The notes beneath the pieces are model-generated. The model had not been told where the DNA came from, did no database searches, and worked only from the letters and a program-made list of their open reading frames with translations. Shown here one piece after another: positions 33,864 through 41,782 of a stretch of 64,000 bases of DNA. Source of the stretch: Desulfovibrio piger (lineage in GTDB: Bacteria; Desulfobacterota; Desulfovibrionia; Desulfovibrionales; Desulfovibrionaceae); the NCBI RefSeq assembly GCF_900116045.1, contig NZ_LT630450.1, positions 2,070,501 through 2,134,500 of the forward strand. The letters are read 5' to 3'. The stretch's first letter is position 1. Each line of letters opens with the position of its first letter. A program made the translations under genes and the position numbers.

Positions 33864-34226
33864 TTACCTGCCGCCGGTCAGGGCGTGGCTCTCGTCGATG
33901 AGCGCGAACAGTTCCCGGGACGTGATGCCCCCGTCCAGGAGAACGGAGACCCAGTTCCTTTTGTCCATATGGTAGGCGGGCAGGATGCCCGGTGTCCCGC
34001 CGATGAGCAGGTCCAGCGCGCAGCCGGATTTCAGGTTGATGATCTCCACCTGCCCGTCCCCGCACAGTCCCAGCCTGTTCGCGGGCACGTCCATGATCAG
34101 GCCGTACCACTTCCGTCCCTGCCGGTGCCGCAGGACCGCATACCGGGGATACCGGGCCCAGGGGTATTCCGGTTCCGTACCGAATTTCTTCCTGACGTAG
34201 GCGAAGACGCTTTCACGCGAGGACAT
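33864..34226 (-). CDS. MmcQ/YjbR family protein
   Basis: The 120-residue protein fits the MmcQ/YjbR family of small DNA-binding-like proteins: YPWARYPRYAVLRH, KWYGLIMDVP, and HMDKRNWVSVLLDGGI. The ATG at 34226 follows GGAGAACGGCC. It is 17 bases after the MoaD/ThiS-like gene and likely cotranscribed with it. No function can be derived. Confidence 0.85.
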   Translation of the reverse strand: MSSRESVFAYVRKKFGTEPEYPWARYPRYAVLRHRQGRKWYGLIMDVPANRLGLCGDGQVEIINLKSGCALDLLIGGTPGILPAYHMDKRNWVSVLLDGGITSRELFALIDESHALTGGR

Positions 34227-34243
34227 GGCCGTTCTCCGGCGGC

Positions 34244-34495
34244 CTAGCCCACGCTGGCCACTTTGCGGACCAGCAGCTCGTCGTTGGGCCAGATCTGGCG
34301 GTCTGGGGTGAGCAGTTCGCCGTTGCGGGCCACCAGGGCGCATTCCTCGGCCAGGCCCAGGGCCGTCAGCAGCTGGCGGGAGGTCTTGGGGCGGGGGATG
34401 GAGAGCCAGAGGTCCTCGGGCTGGAGACGCACGGTGACGCGCGCGCCGGTGTGTTCGGGCTTGACGCAATGGAGGTGGCGGGGGGTCTCGCTCAT
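34244..34495 (-). CDS. ThiS/MoaD-like small protein
   Basis: The C-terminal half of this 83-residue protein (VARNGELLTPDRQIWPNDELLVRKVASVG) has the beta-grasp pattern of sulfur carriers ThiS or MoaD. It ends in SVG rather than the canonical Gly-Gly that receives sulfur, which makes a sulfur-carrier role questionable. AAGGAAACGAT precedes the ATG. It is the first gene of a two-gene unit. Confidence 0.7.
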   Translation of the reverse strand: MSETPRHLHCVKPEHTGARVTVRLQPEDLWLSIPRPKTSRQLLTALGLAEECALVARNGELLTPDRQIWPNDELLVRKVASVG

Positions 34496-34677
34496 ATCGT
34501 TTCCTTGTGGTTGGAGTCAGGCAGCGCGGCTGCCGGGGATTCCGGGAAGGGACGCCGGGGAGTTTTTACCGGGCCTGTCCTTTGGAAAAGTAGGGCAACA
34601 GAAGGGGACTGGCTACACGAGCCCCATCCCTGCGCTGTCCCCCTGCTGAAAGTTTTGGGAAGGGAACGGGGGAGCGC

Positions 34678-34726
34678 GAGGGGGAGAGGGAGAACCGTTT
34701 TTCAAAACGGTTTCCTTCTCCCCCTC
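34678..34726 (-). terminator. Long hairpin terminator after the 34739 gene
   Basis: GAGGGGGAGAGGGAGAACCG pairs with a matching pyrimidine arm over more than 20 positions around TTTTTCAAAA. It lies 13 bases from the stop codon of the minus-strand gene. The G-rich arm resembles those at 7624-7654 and of the three structured elements. Confidence 0.8.
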
Positions 34727-34738
34727 GCCTGTTCCTTA

Positions 34739-35725
34739 CTAAAACACGATCCACCAGTACAGCAGGGTGACCACGGCCATGCTGGCGGCGCGCAGGCCCT
34801 GGTTGGCCAGGATCAGGCGCAGGGCCAGGGCCGGACGGTAGAAGCCCGCATAGGCGGGCAGCTGGTGGCGGATGGCCCGCATGGGCGTGGACAGGATGTT
34901 GCCCACCATCAGGGCCAGCACCACGTCGCGGGCCTCAAGGCCGCCGGTCTGCAGCACGCTGCCCGCGGCACCCAGGGCCGCGCCCAGCTCGGCGGCCAGG
35001 TGCAGCACGATGATGCCCACGGCCTGCGGCTTGAGGAAGGCCAGCCAGTCCATGTGGGTGGCCAGCCAGTCCTCGGCGGCGGTGAACAGGCCGTAGCGCT
35101 GCAGCAGATACATGATGATGTAGACGGGCACCGTGAAGCAGACCAGCTTGGGCACGCGGCGGCGGAAGCGCTTCCAGGCCTTGCGGATCGCGGCGCGCCA
35201 GCCTGTCTCGCCGTCCGCGGCGGCCGTGCGGGCCGTGCGCTCCTGCGGCGGTACGGGCAGCAGGCGGCGGGAAAGGACGATGGTCAGGCCGGTGCGGCCC
35301 ACGGCGGCCAGCAGGGTCAGGCCCACATAGACCACGGCGGGCCAGCCCAGCACGGGCCAGGTGAGCAGGAAGATGGTGGGCGTGTGGACCAGGTAGGCCG
35401 GGAAGCTGTTGAACAGGTTGGCCAGCATGAGTTCCCGTCCGCCGATCTCGCCTTTCCGGTGGCTCCCGGACAGCAGGCCGTTGGCCGCGGCCGGGGAGAC
35501 GAAGGCCAGGGAGAAGGCAGCGCCCGCCACATCGCGCAGATGGGCGGCCCGGGCCAGCGGGGTGGCCAGGCGGGACAGATGGCGCGTCCAGCGCAGGGCC
35601 TCCAGCAGGTTGGCCAGCAGCAGGCCCGCGCACAGGCCCAGCAGCAGGCGCAGCAGGGGCCAGAGCAGGCCTTGCCAGAGCAGGGCCAGGGAGTGCAGGC
35701 TTTCAGGGGAGAGGATGTCGTTCAT
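34739..35725 (-). CDS. Multi-pass membrane protein, possibly with a nucleoside-recognition (Gate) domain
   Basis: The 328-residue protein has about eight membrane helices. The segment SPAAANGLLSGSHRKGEIGGRELMLANLFNSFP and the C-terminal VGNILSTPMRAIRHQLP resemble Gate/nucleoside-recognition-type domains, seen in spore-maturation and nucleoside transport proteins. Substrate unknown. The start ATG 35725 is 15 bases after the rnhA stop, so it is likely an operon with rnhA. Confidence 0.7.
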   Translation of the reverse strand: MNDILSPESLHSLALLWQGLLWPLLRLLLGLCAGLLLANLLEALRWTRHLSRLATPLARAAHLRDVAGAAFSLAFVSPAAANGLLSGSHRKGEIGGRELMLANLFNSFPAYLVHTPTIFLLTWPVLGWPAVVYVGLTLLAAVGRTGLTIVLSRRLLPVPPQERTARTAAADGETGWRAAIRKAWKRFRRRVPKLVCFTVPVYIIMYLLQRYGLFTAAEDWLATHMDWLAFLKPQAVGIIVLHLAAELGAALGAAGSVLQTGGLEARDVVLALMVGNILSTPMRAIRHQLPAYAGFYRPALALRLILANQGLRAASMAVVTLLYWWIVF

Positions 35726-35740
35726 GGGCAGGGCGCGGGA

Positions 35741-36220
35741 TCAGGCCTGGGCGGCCGTGAAGCCCGTGTCCTCGGGCAGGTCGGGACCGGCGGCGAAGGC
35801 GCGGGCCAGTTCGTCGCAGCGTTCGTTCTCGCGGTGCCCGGCATGGCCGCGCAGCCAGTGGAAGGTCACGTTATGGGTGCGCAGCAGGGGCAGGAGCTGT
35901 TTCCAGAGGTCCACGTTGAGCACGGGCTTCTTGTCGCTCTTGACCCAGTGGCGCTTCTGCCAGCCGGCCAGCCAGCCTTTTTCCACAGCGTCGCAGACGT
36001 ATCTGGAATCGGTGTAGAGGTCCACCTCGCAGGCCTCGCGCAGGGCGGAAAGGGCCGCGATGACGCCGCCCAGCTCCATGCGGTTGTTGGTGGTCAGGCG
36101 GGCGCCGCCCACCAGCTCGCGGCGGGCCGTGCTGCCCACCAGGCAGAGGATGGCGGCCCAGCCGCCCCGGCCGGGATTGCCCAGGCAGGAACCGTCCGTA
36201 TAGATGATGACTTTCTTCAT
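35741..36220 (-). CDS. rnhA: Ribonuclease HI
   Basis: RNase HI degrades RNA in RNA-DNA hybrids. The 159-residue protein has the four catalytic acids D9 (TDGS), E49 (NRMEL), D71 (YTDSRYV) and D136 (CDELAR), with H126 nearby. The start ATG 36220 has no strong ribosome site, but the sequence fits the family from MKKVIIYTDGS. It is divergent from the 36420 gene. Confidence 0.96.
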   Translation of the reverse strand: MKKVIIYTDGSCLGNPGRGGWAAILCLVGSTARRELVGGARLTTNNRMELGGVIAALSALREACEVDLYTDSRYVCDAVEKGWLAGWQKRHWVKSDKKPVLNVDLWKQLLPLLRTHNVTFHWLRGHAGHRENERCDELARAFAAGPDLPEDTGFTAAQA

Positions 36221-36419
36221 GACCGCGCAGTGTAGGCAAGAAGCGGGATGCTGGCAACGGGCCTTTCGCCGGTGTGCCCGCGCGCACGTCCGGGGCCGCA
36301 CGGCGGGGGATGTGCGGGCAGGGCCGTGGTCCGCGTTAAGCACGCTGGACTTTGCAAAACCTTTGGGATATGCTTTCCTACCAAAAATTAATGGGGGTCA
36401 TCCCCCCGTGGAGGACATC

Positions 36420-36527
36420 ATGGCTCACAAGAAAATTGAGCGCAAAAAGGAACTGGATCGCCGTCGTCATCGTCGCGCTGAACGTCTGAAGCAGCGCGTG
36501 CGTGAAGCCAAGGCCGCCAAGGCCTAG
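36420..36527 (+). CDS. Small basic protein, 35 residues
   Basis: This tiny protein begins MAHKKIERKKELDRRRHRR and is almost entirely Lys, Arg, Glu and Ala. It has a strong ribosome site (GGAGGACATC) and a clean start. The charge pattern suggests a helix that binds RNA or ribosomes. It sits at the start of a small operon with the FmdB-type zinc ribbon, purB and pyrE. Its function is unknown to me. Confidence 0.8.
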   Translation: MAHKKIERKKELDRRRHRRAERLKQRVREAKAAKA

Positions 36528-36640
36528 TTTCCGCGGACAGTTCATTGCCGGTTCCCTGCGGGGAGCCGCGAATTTCAGCACAACGGCCGATGGCCCCGGA
36601 TACCGAAGGGGCTGTCGTGGCCGTTCTTGGCGTTACAGCT

Positions 36641-36970
36641 ATGCCCATCTACGAATATCAGTGTCCCAACTGTCAGAAAGTCTTTGAAGAATGGACCCAT
36701 GTGACCGACATGCAGGCCCAGGAGCCCTGTCCTGATTGCGGCACCCCCTCGCCGCGGGTCATGTCGCACACCTCTTTCGTGCTCAAGGGCGGCGGCTGGT
36801 ATGTCAGTGATTACGGCTACCGCAAGGGCATCAAGGACGAGAACAGCACGTCCGCCCCTTCTTCTGCCGCTTCCCCGTCGACGAGTCCCGCTTCTTCCGC
36901 CAGCACTGCCAGCAGCACTTCGGGAGGCACGGCTCCTTCCGCCTCCTCTTCGTCGACCCCTTCCGCGTGA
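36641..36970 (+). CDS. FmdB family zinc-ribbon protein
   Basis: The 109-residue protein has the typical MPIYEYQCPNCQKVFEEW start and a second CPDC, so it should bind one zinc through CxxC pairs. It is followed by a low-complexity Ser/Ala/Thr tail (about residues 70-109). Function in this family is not settled. There is no strong ribosome site before ATG 36641. It lies seven bases before purB. Confidence 0.9.
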   Translation: MPIYEYQCPNCQKVFEEWTHVTDMQAQEPCPDCGTPSPRVMSHTSFVLKGGGWYVSDYGYRKGIKDENSTSAPSSAASPSTSPASSASTASSTSGGTAPSASSSSTPSA

Positions 36971-36977
36971 GGTATCT

Positions 36978-38273
36978 ATGATTGAGCGCTACACCCGGCC
37001 CGACATGGGCCGCATCTGGACCCTGGAGAACCGTTACCGCGCCTGGCTGGCCGTGGAAGTGGCCGTATGCGAAGCCTGGGCCGAACTGGGGCGCGTGCCC
37101 GCCGAGGCCGTGAAGACCATCCGGGAAAAGGCCGATATCGATGTGGACCGCATCCTCGAGATCGAGCAGACCACCCGGCATGACGTCATCGCCTTCCTCA
37201 CCTCGCTGGAAGAGAAGGTGGGCCCCGACGCCCGTTACATCCATCTGGGCTGCACGTCTTCCGACATCGTGGACACCGCCAACGGCTATCTGCTCATGCA
37301 GGCCGGCAAGCTCATCGTGGAAGACATCGAAAAGGTGCTGGCTTCCCTCGAAGCCCTGGCCCGCAAGCACAAGGGCGTGCTCTGCATGGGCCGCACCCAC
37401 GGCATCCACGCCGAACCCACCAGTTTCGGCCTCAAGATGACCGGCTTCCATGCCGAGTTCCAGCGCCATCTGGAGCGCGTCAAGGCCGGTATCGAGAGCG
37501 TGCGCGTGGGCAAGATCTCCGGCGCCGTGGGCACCTACGCCTTCCTTTCCCCCGAACTGGAAGAAAAGGCCCTGACCCGTCTGGGCCTGGCCGTGGATCC
37601 GCACTCCACCCAGATCGTGCAGCGCGACCGCTACGCCCATTTCTTCACCTCCCTGGCCATCATGGCCGGCGGCATCGAACGCCTGTGCGTGGAGCTGCGC
37701 CATCTGCAGCGCACCGAGGTGCTGGAAGTGGAAGAAGGCTTCGCCAAGGGCCAGAAGGGCTCCTCGGCCATGCCCCACAAGAAGAACCCCATCTCCGCCG
37801 AGAACATGGCCGGCCTTTCCCGCCTGATCCGCAGCAATGCCCTGGCCGCCATGGAGAACCAGGCCCTGTGGCACGAGCGCGACATCAGCCATTCCTCCGT
37901 GGAACGCGTCATCATGCCCGATTCCACCATCCTGGCCGACTATGTGCTCAACCGCCTGTGCCGTCTGCTGGACGGCCTGGTGGTCAAGCCCGAGCGCATG
38001 AAGGAGAACATGGAACGTTCCTACGGCCTGTACTTCTCCCAGCGCGTGCTCACCGCCCTCATCGCCACCGGCCTGCCGCGCCAGAAAGCCTATGAGGCCG
38101 TGCAGCGCCTGGCCATGCAGAGCTGGGAGACCCGCAAGTCCTTCCCCGAACTGGTGAAAGCCGATCCCGACATGCATGAACGCCTGGGCGATGCCCGGCT
38201 GGCCGAACTTTTCGACCCCACCTACTACCTTAAATACGAAGACGTCATCTACAAGCGCGTCTTCGGCAACTAG
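36978..38273 (+). CDS. purB: Adenylosuccinate lyase
   Basis: PurB cleaves adenylosuccinate and SAICAR in purine synthesis. The 431-residue protein has the fumarase-superfamily signature GSSAMPHKKNP and HLGCTSSDIVDTA. ATG 36978 follows GAGG. The upstream gene ends seven bases before, and pyrE starts nine bases after, so all four genes are likely cotranscribed. Confidence 0.97.
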   Translation: MIERYTRPDMGRIWTLENRYRAWLAVEVAVCEAWAELGRVPAEAVKTIREKADIDVDRILEIEQTTRHDVIAFLTSLEEKVGPDARYIHLGCTSSDIVDTANGYLLMQAGKLIVEDIEKVLASLEALARKHKGVLCMGRTHGIHAEPTSFGLKMTGFHAEFQRHLERVKAGIESVRVGKISGAVGTYAFLSPELEEKALTRLGLAVDPHSTQIVQRDRYAHFFTSLAIMAGGIERLCVELRHLQRTEVLEVEEGFAKGQKGSSAMPHKKNPISAENMAGLSRLIRSNALAAMENQALWHERDISHSSVERVIMPDSTILADYVLNRLCRLLDGLVVKPERMKENMERSYGLYFSQRVLTALIATGLPRQKAYEAVQRLAMQSWETRKSFPELVKADPDMHERLGDARLAELFDPTYYLKYEDVIYKRVFGN

Positions 38274-38282
38274 GAGGCCCCC

Positions 38283-38855
38283 GTGCAGCAGTCCATCCTG
38301 GAGATCAAGCGTCGTCTGGCCCGTCTGCTGGTGGAAAAGTCCTACCGCGAAGGCGACTTCGTCCTGGCTTCCGGCCGCCGCAGCGACTATTACTTCGATT
38401 GCCGCGTGACCGCCCTGCATGCCGAAGGCTCCTGGCTCATCGGTACGCTGTTCAACGACCTGCTCAAGGACGTGCCCGTGGTGGGCGTGGGCGGCATGAC
38501 CATGGGCGCCGACCCGCTGGTCTCCGCCACCACCGCCATCTCGCACGAGCTGGGTCGCCCCCTCAACGGCCTGCTGGTGCGCAAGGAAGCCAAGGATCAC
38601 GGCACCGGCCAGTTCGTGGAAGGCCTGGGCAACTTCAAGCCCGGCGACAAGGTGGCCATGCTGGAAGACGTGGTGACCACCGGCGGCTCCCTGCTCAAGG
38701 CCTGCGACCGCGTGCGCGCCGCCGGTCTGGACATCGTGGCCGTGTGCTGCATCCTGGACCGCGAGGAAGGCGGCCGCGAAAAGCTGAAGGAAGCCGGCTA
38801 CGAACTGCACTCCCTCTTCACCCGCAAGGAACTGGTGGAGATGGCCCGCGCCTAG
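38283..38855 (+). CDS. pyrE: Orotate phosphoribosyltransferase
   Basis: PyrE makes orotidine monophosphate from orotate and PRPP. The 190-residue protein has the PRPP loop in MLEDVVTTGGS and a normal PyrE N-terminus. The start is GTG 38283 with GGAGG five bases before. It is followed by a strong terminator. Confidence 0.95.
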   Translation: MQQSILEIKRRLARLLVEKSYREGDFVLASGRRSDYYFDCRVTALHAEGSWLIGTLFNDLLKDVPVVGVGGMTMGADPLVSATTAISHELGRPLNGLLVRKEAKDHGTGQFVEGLGNFKPGDKVAMLEDVVTTGGSLLKACDRVRAAGLDIVAVCCILDREEGGREKLKEAGYELHSLFTRKELVEMARA

Positions 38856-38910
38856 GGCCGTCACCGCTCCCGCGCCGGGGCCTGTCCCGGACAGGCATAC
38901 ACTGATCGGT

Positions 38911-38938
38911 AAAGGGCAGCCTTCGGGCTGCCCTTTTT
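38911..38938 (+). terminator. Terminator of the purB-pyrE operon
   Basis: AAAGGGCAGCC and GGCTGCCCTTT pair around TTCG, followed by TT, 56 bases after the pyrE stop. Confidence 0.92.
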
Positions 38939-39068
38939 GCTTGCCGTGCTTCCCGGCGGGAAGCACGGCCCCCGGCGTCGGGCCGCTCTCCAGGGCGGCC
39001 CCGCCGCGGGCTGCGGCAGGGGGGCCGTCCGTGAAGGGCCGCGCCCATCATACCCTGACGGCACGGGA

Positions 39069-40244
39069 TCAGAACGACAGGGAGATGATGCGGGGCTCCA
39101 TGCTCAGCGGGACATAATGGTAGAGCTTCCAGCAGAGCAGGTAATACAGGCTGCCGATGAGGACAGGCGTATTGGCGAAATGCAGCTTCGTGAAGCAGGG
39201 GCGGACAGGCAGGTCGCCGTTGGCATCGCGGTAGATGCGCAGGATGTGCAGGACAAAGAAGAGGAACATCAGACAGCTGTAGGAGATCATCCGGCCGAAA
39301 TCGTTGATCGTGAAGGTCAGGGCCACGGCGGGGAAAAGCGCGCATCCGTAGGCCAGCCAGGTCATGCTGCGGCCCAGGACGGCCGAGCAGACCCTGTGGA
39401 AGCGGTAAACATACAGGAGCAGCCCCAGGGGGAGCAGGGCCAGCAGCCAGGCGGCGATGTAGGAAAGGCGCAGGCTGTAGTTCCGGAGCCAGGGGAAGGG
39501 CGTGGCATGGGAAGAAAGGTCCTTGCCGATGAAGCGCATGCCCCCCTGTGTGGTGAAATCCGGGATGAGGGCCTGCCAGTCGCGGAACATGGCCTCACGC
39601 ATGGTTTCCGTCCCCTGGAAATGGACGGCAAAAAGGACGCTCAGCAGAAAAACGCTGCCGATGGCGGCAAGCACGGGCAGCCTGTGGCGCCCGCCGGCCC
39701 GCAGGACGAGCAGGGCCGGCAGCAGGGAAAAGAACAGTGTGATCTCGTGGACGAGGAACGCCACAAGATAGCACAGCGCGATGGTCAGCCAGGCCTTTCC
39801 CTGTTTTTCCGGTGCGATGATGATGGCGCCGGCCTTTGCCATGATGATGGTCAGCAGGCCCAGGAACAGGATGTCCTTGCGGCCGTAAAGATCGGGATCC
39901 TTGACCAGGAAGGCCAGCAGGGCCGGGGAAAAGAACAGGATGATGGTGAAGAAATAGCTTACGGATGAGCGGATGAACGTATATGCTCTTATGAAGAAGA
40001 GCATGTAGACCGTTGAGACAAAAAGCGTCCAGAAAACATGGATGTTCAAAAAAGCTGCGCTCTTGTACAGCAGATACCCGGTCAGTCCCCGGCGCACGGG
40101 GCCGTCAGTGTACTTGATGAAAAGCTCTCCCCAGACGTAGCCGTTGGGGAACGCGTTGTAAAAGCAGATCGCTGAATGGACAAAGTCTGCAAAAAAGAGA
40201 AAAAACAGGCTCAGGGCAAGAACATTGTCGGCGGACTGACGCAT
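39069..40244 (-). CDS. Multi-pass membrane protein, possible glycosyltransferase or polymerase
   Basis: The 391-residue protein has ten or more membrane helices and no clear catalytic motif; it resembles polytopic glucosyltransferases or EpsG-like proteins. It is divergent from a GtrB-like glycosyltransferase, which suggests that the pair modifies a surface glycan. ATG 40244 is chosen, but ATG 40262 (MGDLPAM) is also possible because neither has a good ribosome site. AT content is higher than that of its neighbours. Confidence 0.6.
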   Translation of the reverse strand: MRQSADNVLALSLFFLFFADFVHSAICFYNAFPNGYVWGELFIKYTDGPVRRGLTGYLLYKSAAFLNIHVFWTLFVSTVYMLFFIRAYTFIRSSVSYFFTIILFFSPALLAFLVKDPDLYGRKDILFLGLLTIIMAKAGAIIIAPEKQGKAWLTIALCYLVAFLVHEITLFFSLLPALLVLRAGGRHRLPVLAAIGSVFLLSVLFAVHFQGTETMREAMFRDWQALIPDFTTQGGMRFIGKDLSSHATPFPWLRNYSLRLSYIAAWLLALLPLGLLLYVYRFHRVCSAVLGRSMTWLAYGCALFPAVALTFTINDFGRMISYSCLMFLFFVLHILRIYRDANGDLPVRPCFTKLHFANTPVLIGSLYYLLCWKLYHYVPLSMEPRIISLSF

Positions 40245-40334
40245 GGCAGGCAGGTCCCCCATCCAGGCTTGGTATCGTGTATCCCTCTGTCCGTATAACC
40301 CATGACTATACGCAGAGACATATGAGGAGACAAG

Positions 40335-41297
40335 ATGAAACTGATTTCCCTGATCGTCCCGGTCCTCAATGAGGAAGAGGCCATCCCGCTGTTCTACGAT
40401 GCCGTGCAGGACGTCTTGCATGATGAGCCGTATGATGTGGAGATCCTGTTCATTGATGACGGCAGTACGGACAGGACGCTGGAGATCATCGAGGGCCTCC
40501 ATGCCAGGGACCCCCGGGTCAGGGGCATCTCCTTTTCCCGGAATTTCGGCAAGGAACTGGCCCTGGCGGCCGGTCTGCAGGCCGCTCGGGGGGATGCCGT
40601 CGTGCCCATGGACGTGGACCTGCAGGACCCGCCGGCCCTGCTCAAACAATTCTTGCGCCGGTGGGAACAAGGGTATGAGATGGTCATCGGCGTGCGTTCC
40701 CGCCGGGATGCGGACAGCTGGGCAAAGCGCGTGAGCGCCGGGCTGTTCTACCGCCTGTTCAGCCGCCTGACCCGGGGACGGGTCGTGGCCAATGCCGGGG
40801 ATTACCGCCTTATGGACCGCGTGGTGGTGGATGCCCTGAACGCCTTGCCGGAACGTGTGCGTTTCACCAAGGGCCTGTACGGCTGGGTCGGCTTCCGCAG
40901 CGCCATCGTGGCGTATGAGCGTCCGGCCCGTGTGGCCGGCAGCAGCAAATGGCCGGGCTGGAAGCTGTGGAACTTCGCCCTGGACGGCATCACTTCCTTC
41001 AGCACGCTGCCCCTGCGCCTGTGGAGCTATCTGGGGATCGTGGTGGCCCTGGCGGGCTTTGCCTATGCGGGATTCCTGGTCTTCAGGACGCTGGTCCGGG
41101 GCGTGGAGGTCCCGGGCTATGCCTCGCTGATGGTGGTGACGCTGTGCCTTGGCGGCCTGATATTGTGCTCTCTGGGCATCGTGGGCGAATACCTCGGGCG
41201 GGTGTTCCAGGAGGTCAAGGGGCGGCCCCAGTATGTGGTCCGGCGCCGTATCGGCATGGATGACAGGGGGAAAAGGCAGCAGGGAAAAAATTTTTAA
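40335..41297 (+). CDS. Family 2 glycosyltransferase, GtrB/DPM1 type
   Basis: The 320-residue protein has a GT-A domain with DDGSTDRT and DVDLQDPP (metal-binding acids) and SFSRNFGKE, then two C-terminal membrane helices (about 230-255 and 265-290). Such enzymes transfer glucose to undecaprenyl phosphate. TGAGGAG precedes ATG 40335 with good spacing. The neighbouring membrane protein probably uses the lipid-linked sugar. No flippase (GtrA) is seen. Confidence 0.92.
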   Translation: MKLISLIVPVLNEEEAIPLFYDAVQDVLHDEPYDVEILFIDDGSTDRTLEIIEGLHARDPRVRGISFSRNFGKELALAAGLQAARGDAVVPMDVDLQDPPALLKQFLRRWEQGYEMVIGVRSRRDADSWAKRVSAGLFYRLFSRLTRGRVVANAGDYRLMDRVVVDALNALPERVRFTKGLYGWVGFRSAIVAYERPARVAGSSKWPGWKLWNFALDGITSFSTLPLRLWSYLGIVVALAGFAYAGFLVFRTLVRGVEVPGYASLMVVTLCLGGLILCSLGIVGEYLGRVFQEVKGRPQYVVRRRIGMDDRGKRQQGKNF

Positions 41298-41316
41298 AAA
41301 TTTTTTACGGAAAATT

Positions 41317-41337
41317 TTTCCCGGGAGTCCCGGGAAA
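41317..41337. repeat. Perfect palindrome after the glycosyltransferase gene
   Basis: TTTCCCGGGA and TCCCGGGAAA surround a single G, 20 bases after the stop. There is no T tract on the plus strand, so a role as terminator is uncertain. Confidence 0.55.
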
Positions 41338-41548
41338 TGTGATGGCGCCAAGCTGCCGGAAATGTGCAGACTGAAAAAGTTTGTCACATTGATGGAGAAG
41401 ATGGCTGGACGCATGTCTGTTTCAATTTTCGATGTACTTTTGACGCAGTAACAAAAAAAATTAAAGTATATTTTGTGTTATATACAGTTTGATGATGTTT
41501 ATTTGTTTGGCTTGTTCGTTATTTCTTAAAATATGCGGAAAGAGTTTT

Positions 41549-41568
41549 GACTGTTTGTGTAAACAGTC
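41549..41568. promoter_or_regulatory. Inverted repeat, possible operator
   Basis: GACTGTTT and AAACAGTC flank GTGT. The site is about 78 bases upstream of the candidate symporter promoter. Confidence 0.4.
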
Positions 41569-41645
41569 ATGGCGTGAGCATGTGCATTGCGTAACAAGGT
41601 ACGCGTTTTTTCCTGCAAAATCGGCATGAAGCAGAGAGCGGCCCT

Positions 41646-41674
41646 TTGCAGCGATGCTGAAAGCGTGCTAGCGT
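41646..41674 (+). promoter_or_regulatory. Candidate promoter of the symporter gene
   Basis: TTGCAG (41646-41651) and TAGCGT (41669-41674) are 17 bases apart, about 110 bases before the GTG start. Confidence 0.45.
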
Positions 41675-41782
41675 GTCTTTGTGCCATCCGCTGTGGCACG
41701 GACATTCCGTCAGGATGCAGAGGGCTGTCCGGGCGGAAGATATCAACGAGAGGACAGGGGCGAGCCCCGGGAGGATGGAAAA

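Larger units (their letters stand above)
41298..41645. other. AT-rich intergenic region with inverted repeats
   Basis: The 485-base gap before the symporter gene is clearly AT-rich between 41281 and 41560. It holds two perfect inverted repeats, TTTCCCGGGA/TCCCGGGAAA (41317-41337) and GACTGTTT/AAACAGTC (41549-41568). No gene is seen. The first may end the glycosyltransferase transcript; the second may be an operator. Confidence 0.5.

Noticed and set aside
41317-41337. The palindrome as an attachment site
   Set aside because: No integrase and no second copy of the sequence was seen in the window.
41575-41780. A glycine riboswitch before the AGCS symporter
   Set aside because: The position would fit, but I could not find the conserved glycine-aptamer core; only a simple GTGCCA/TGGCAC hairpin is seen.
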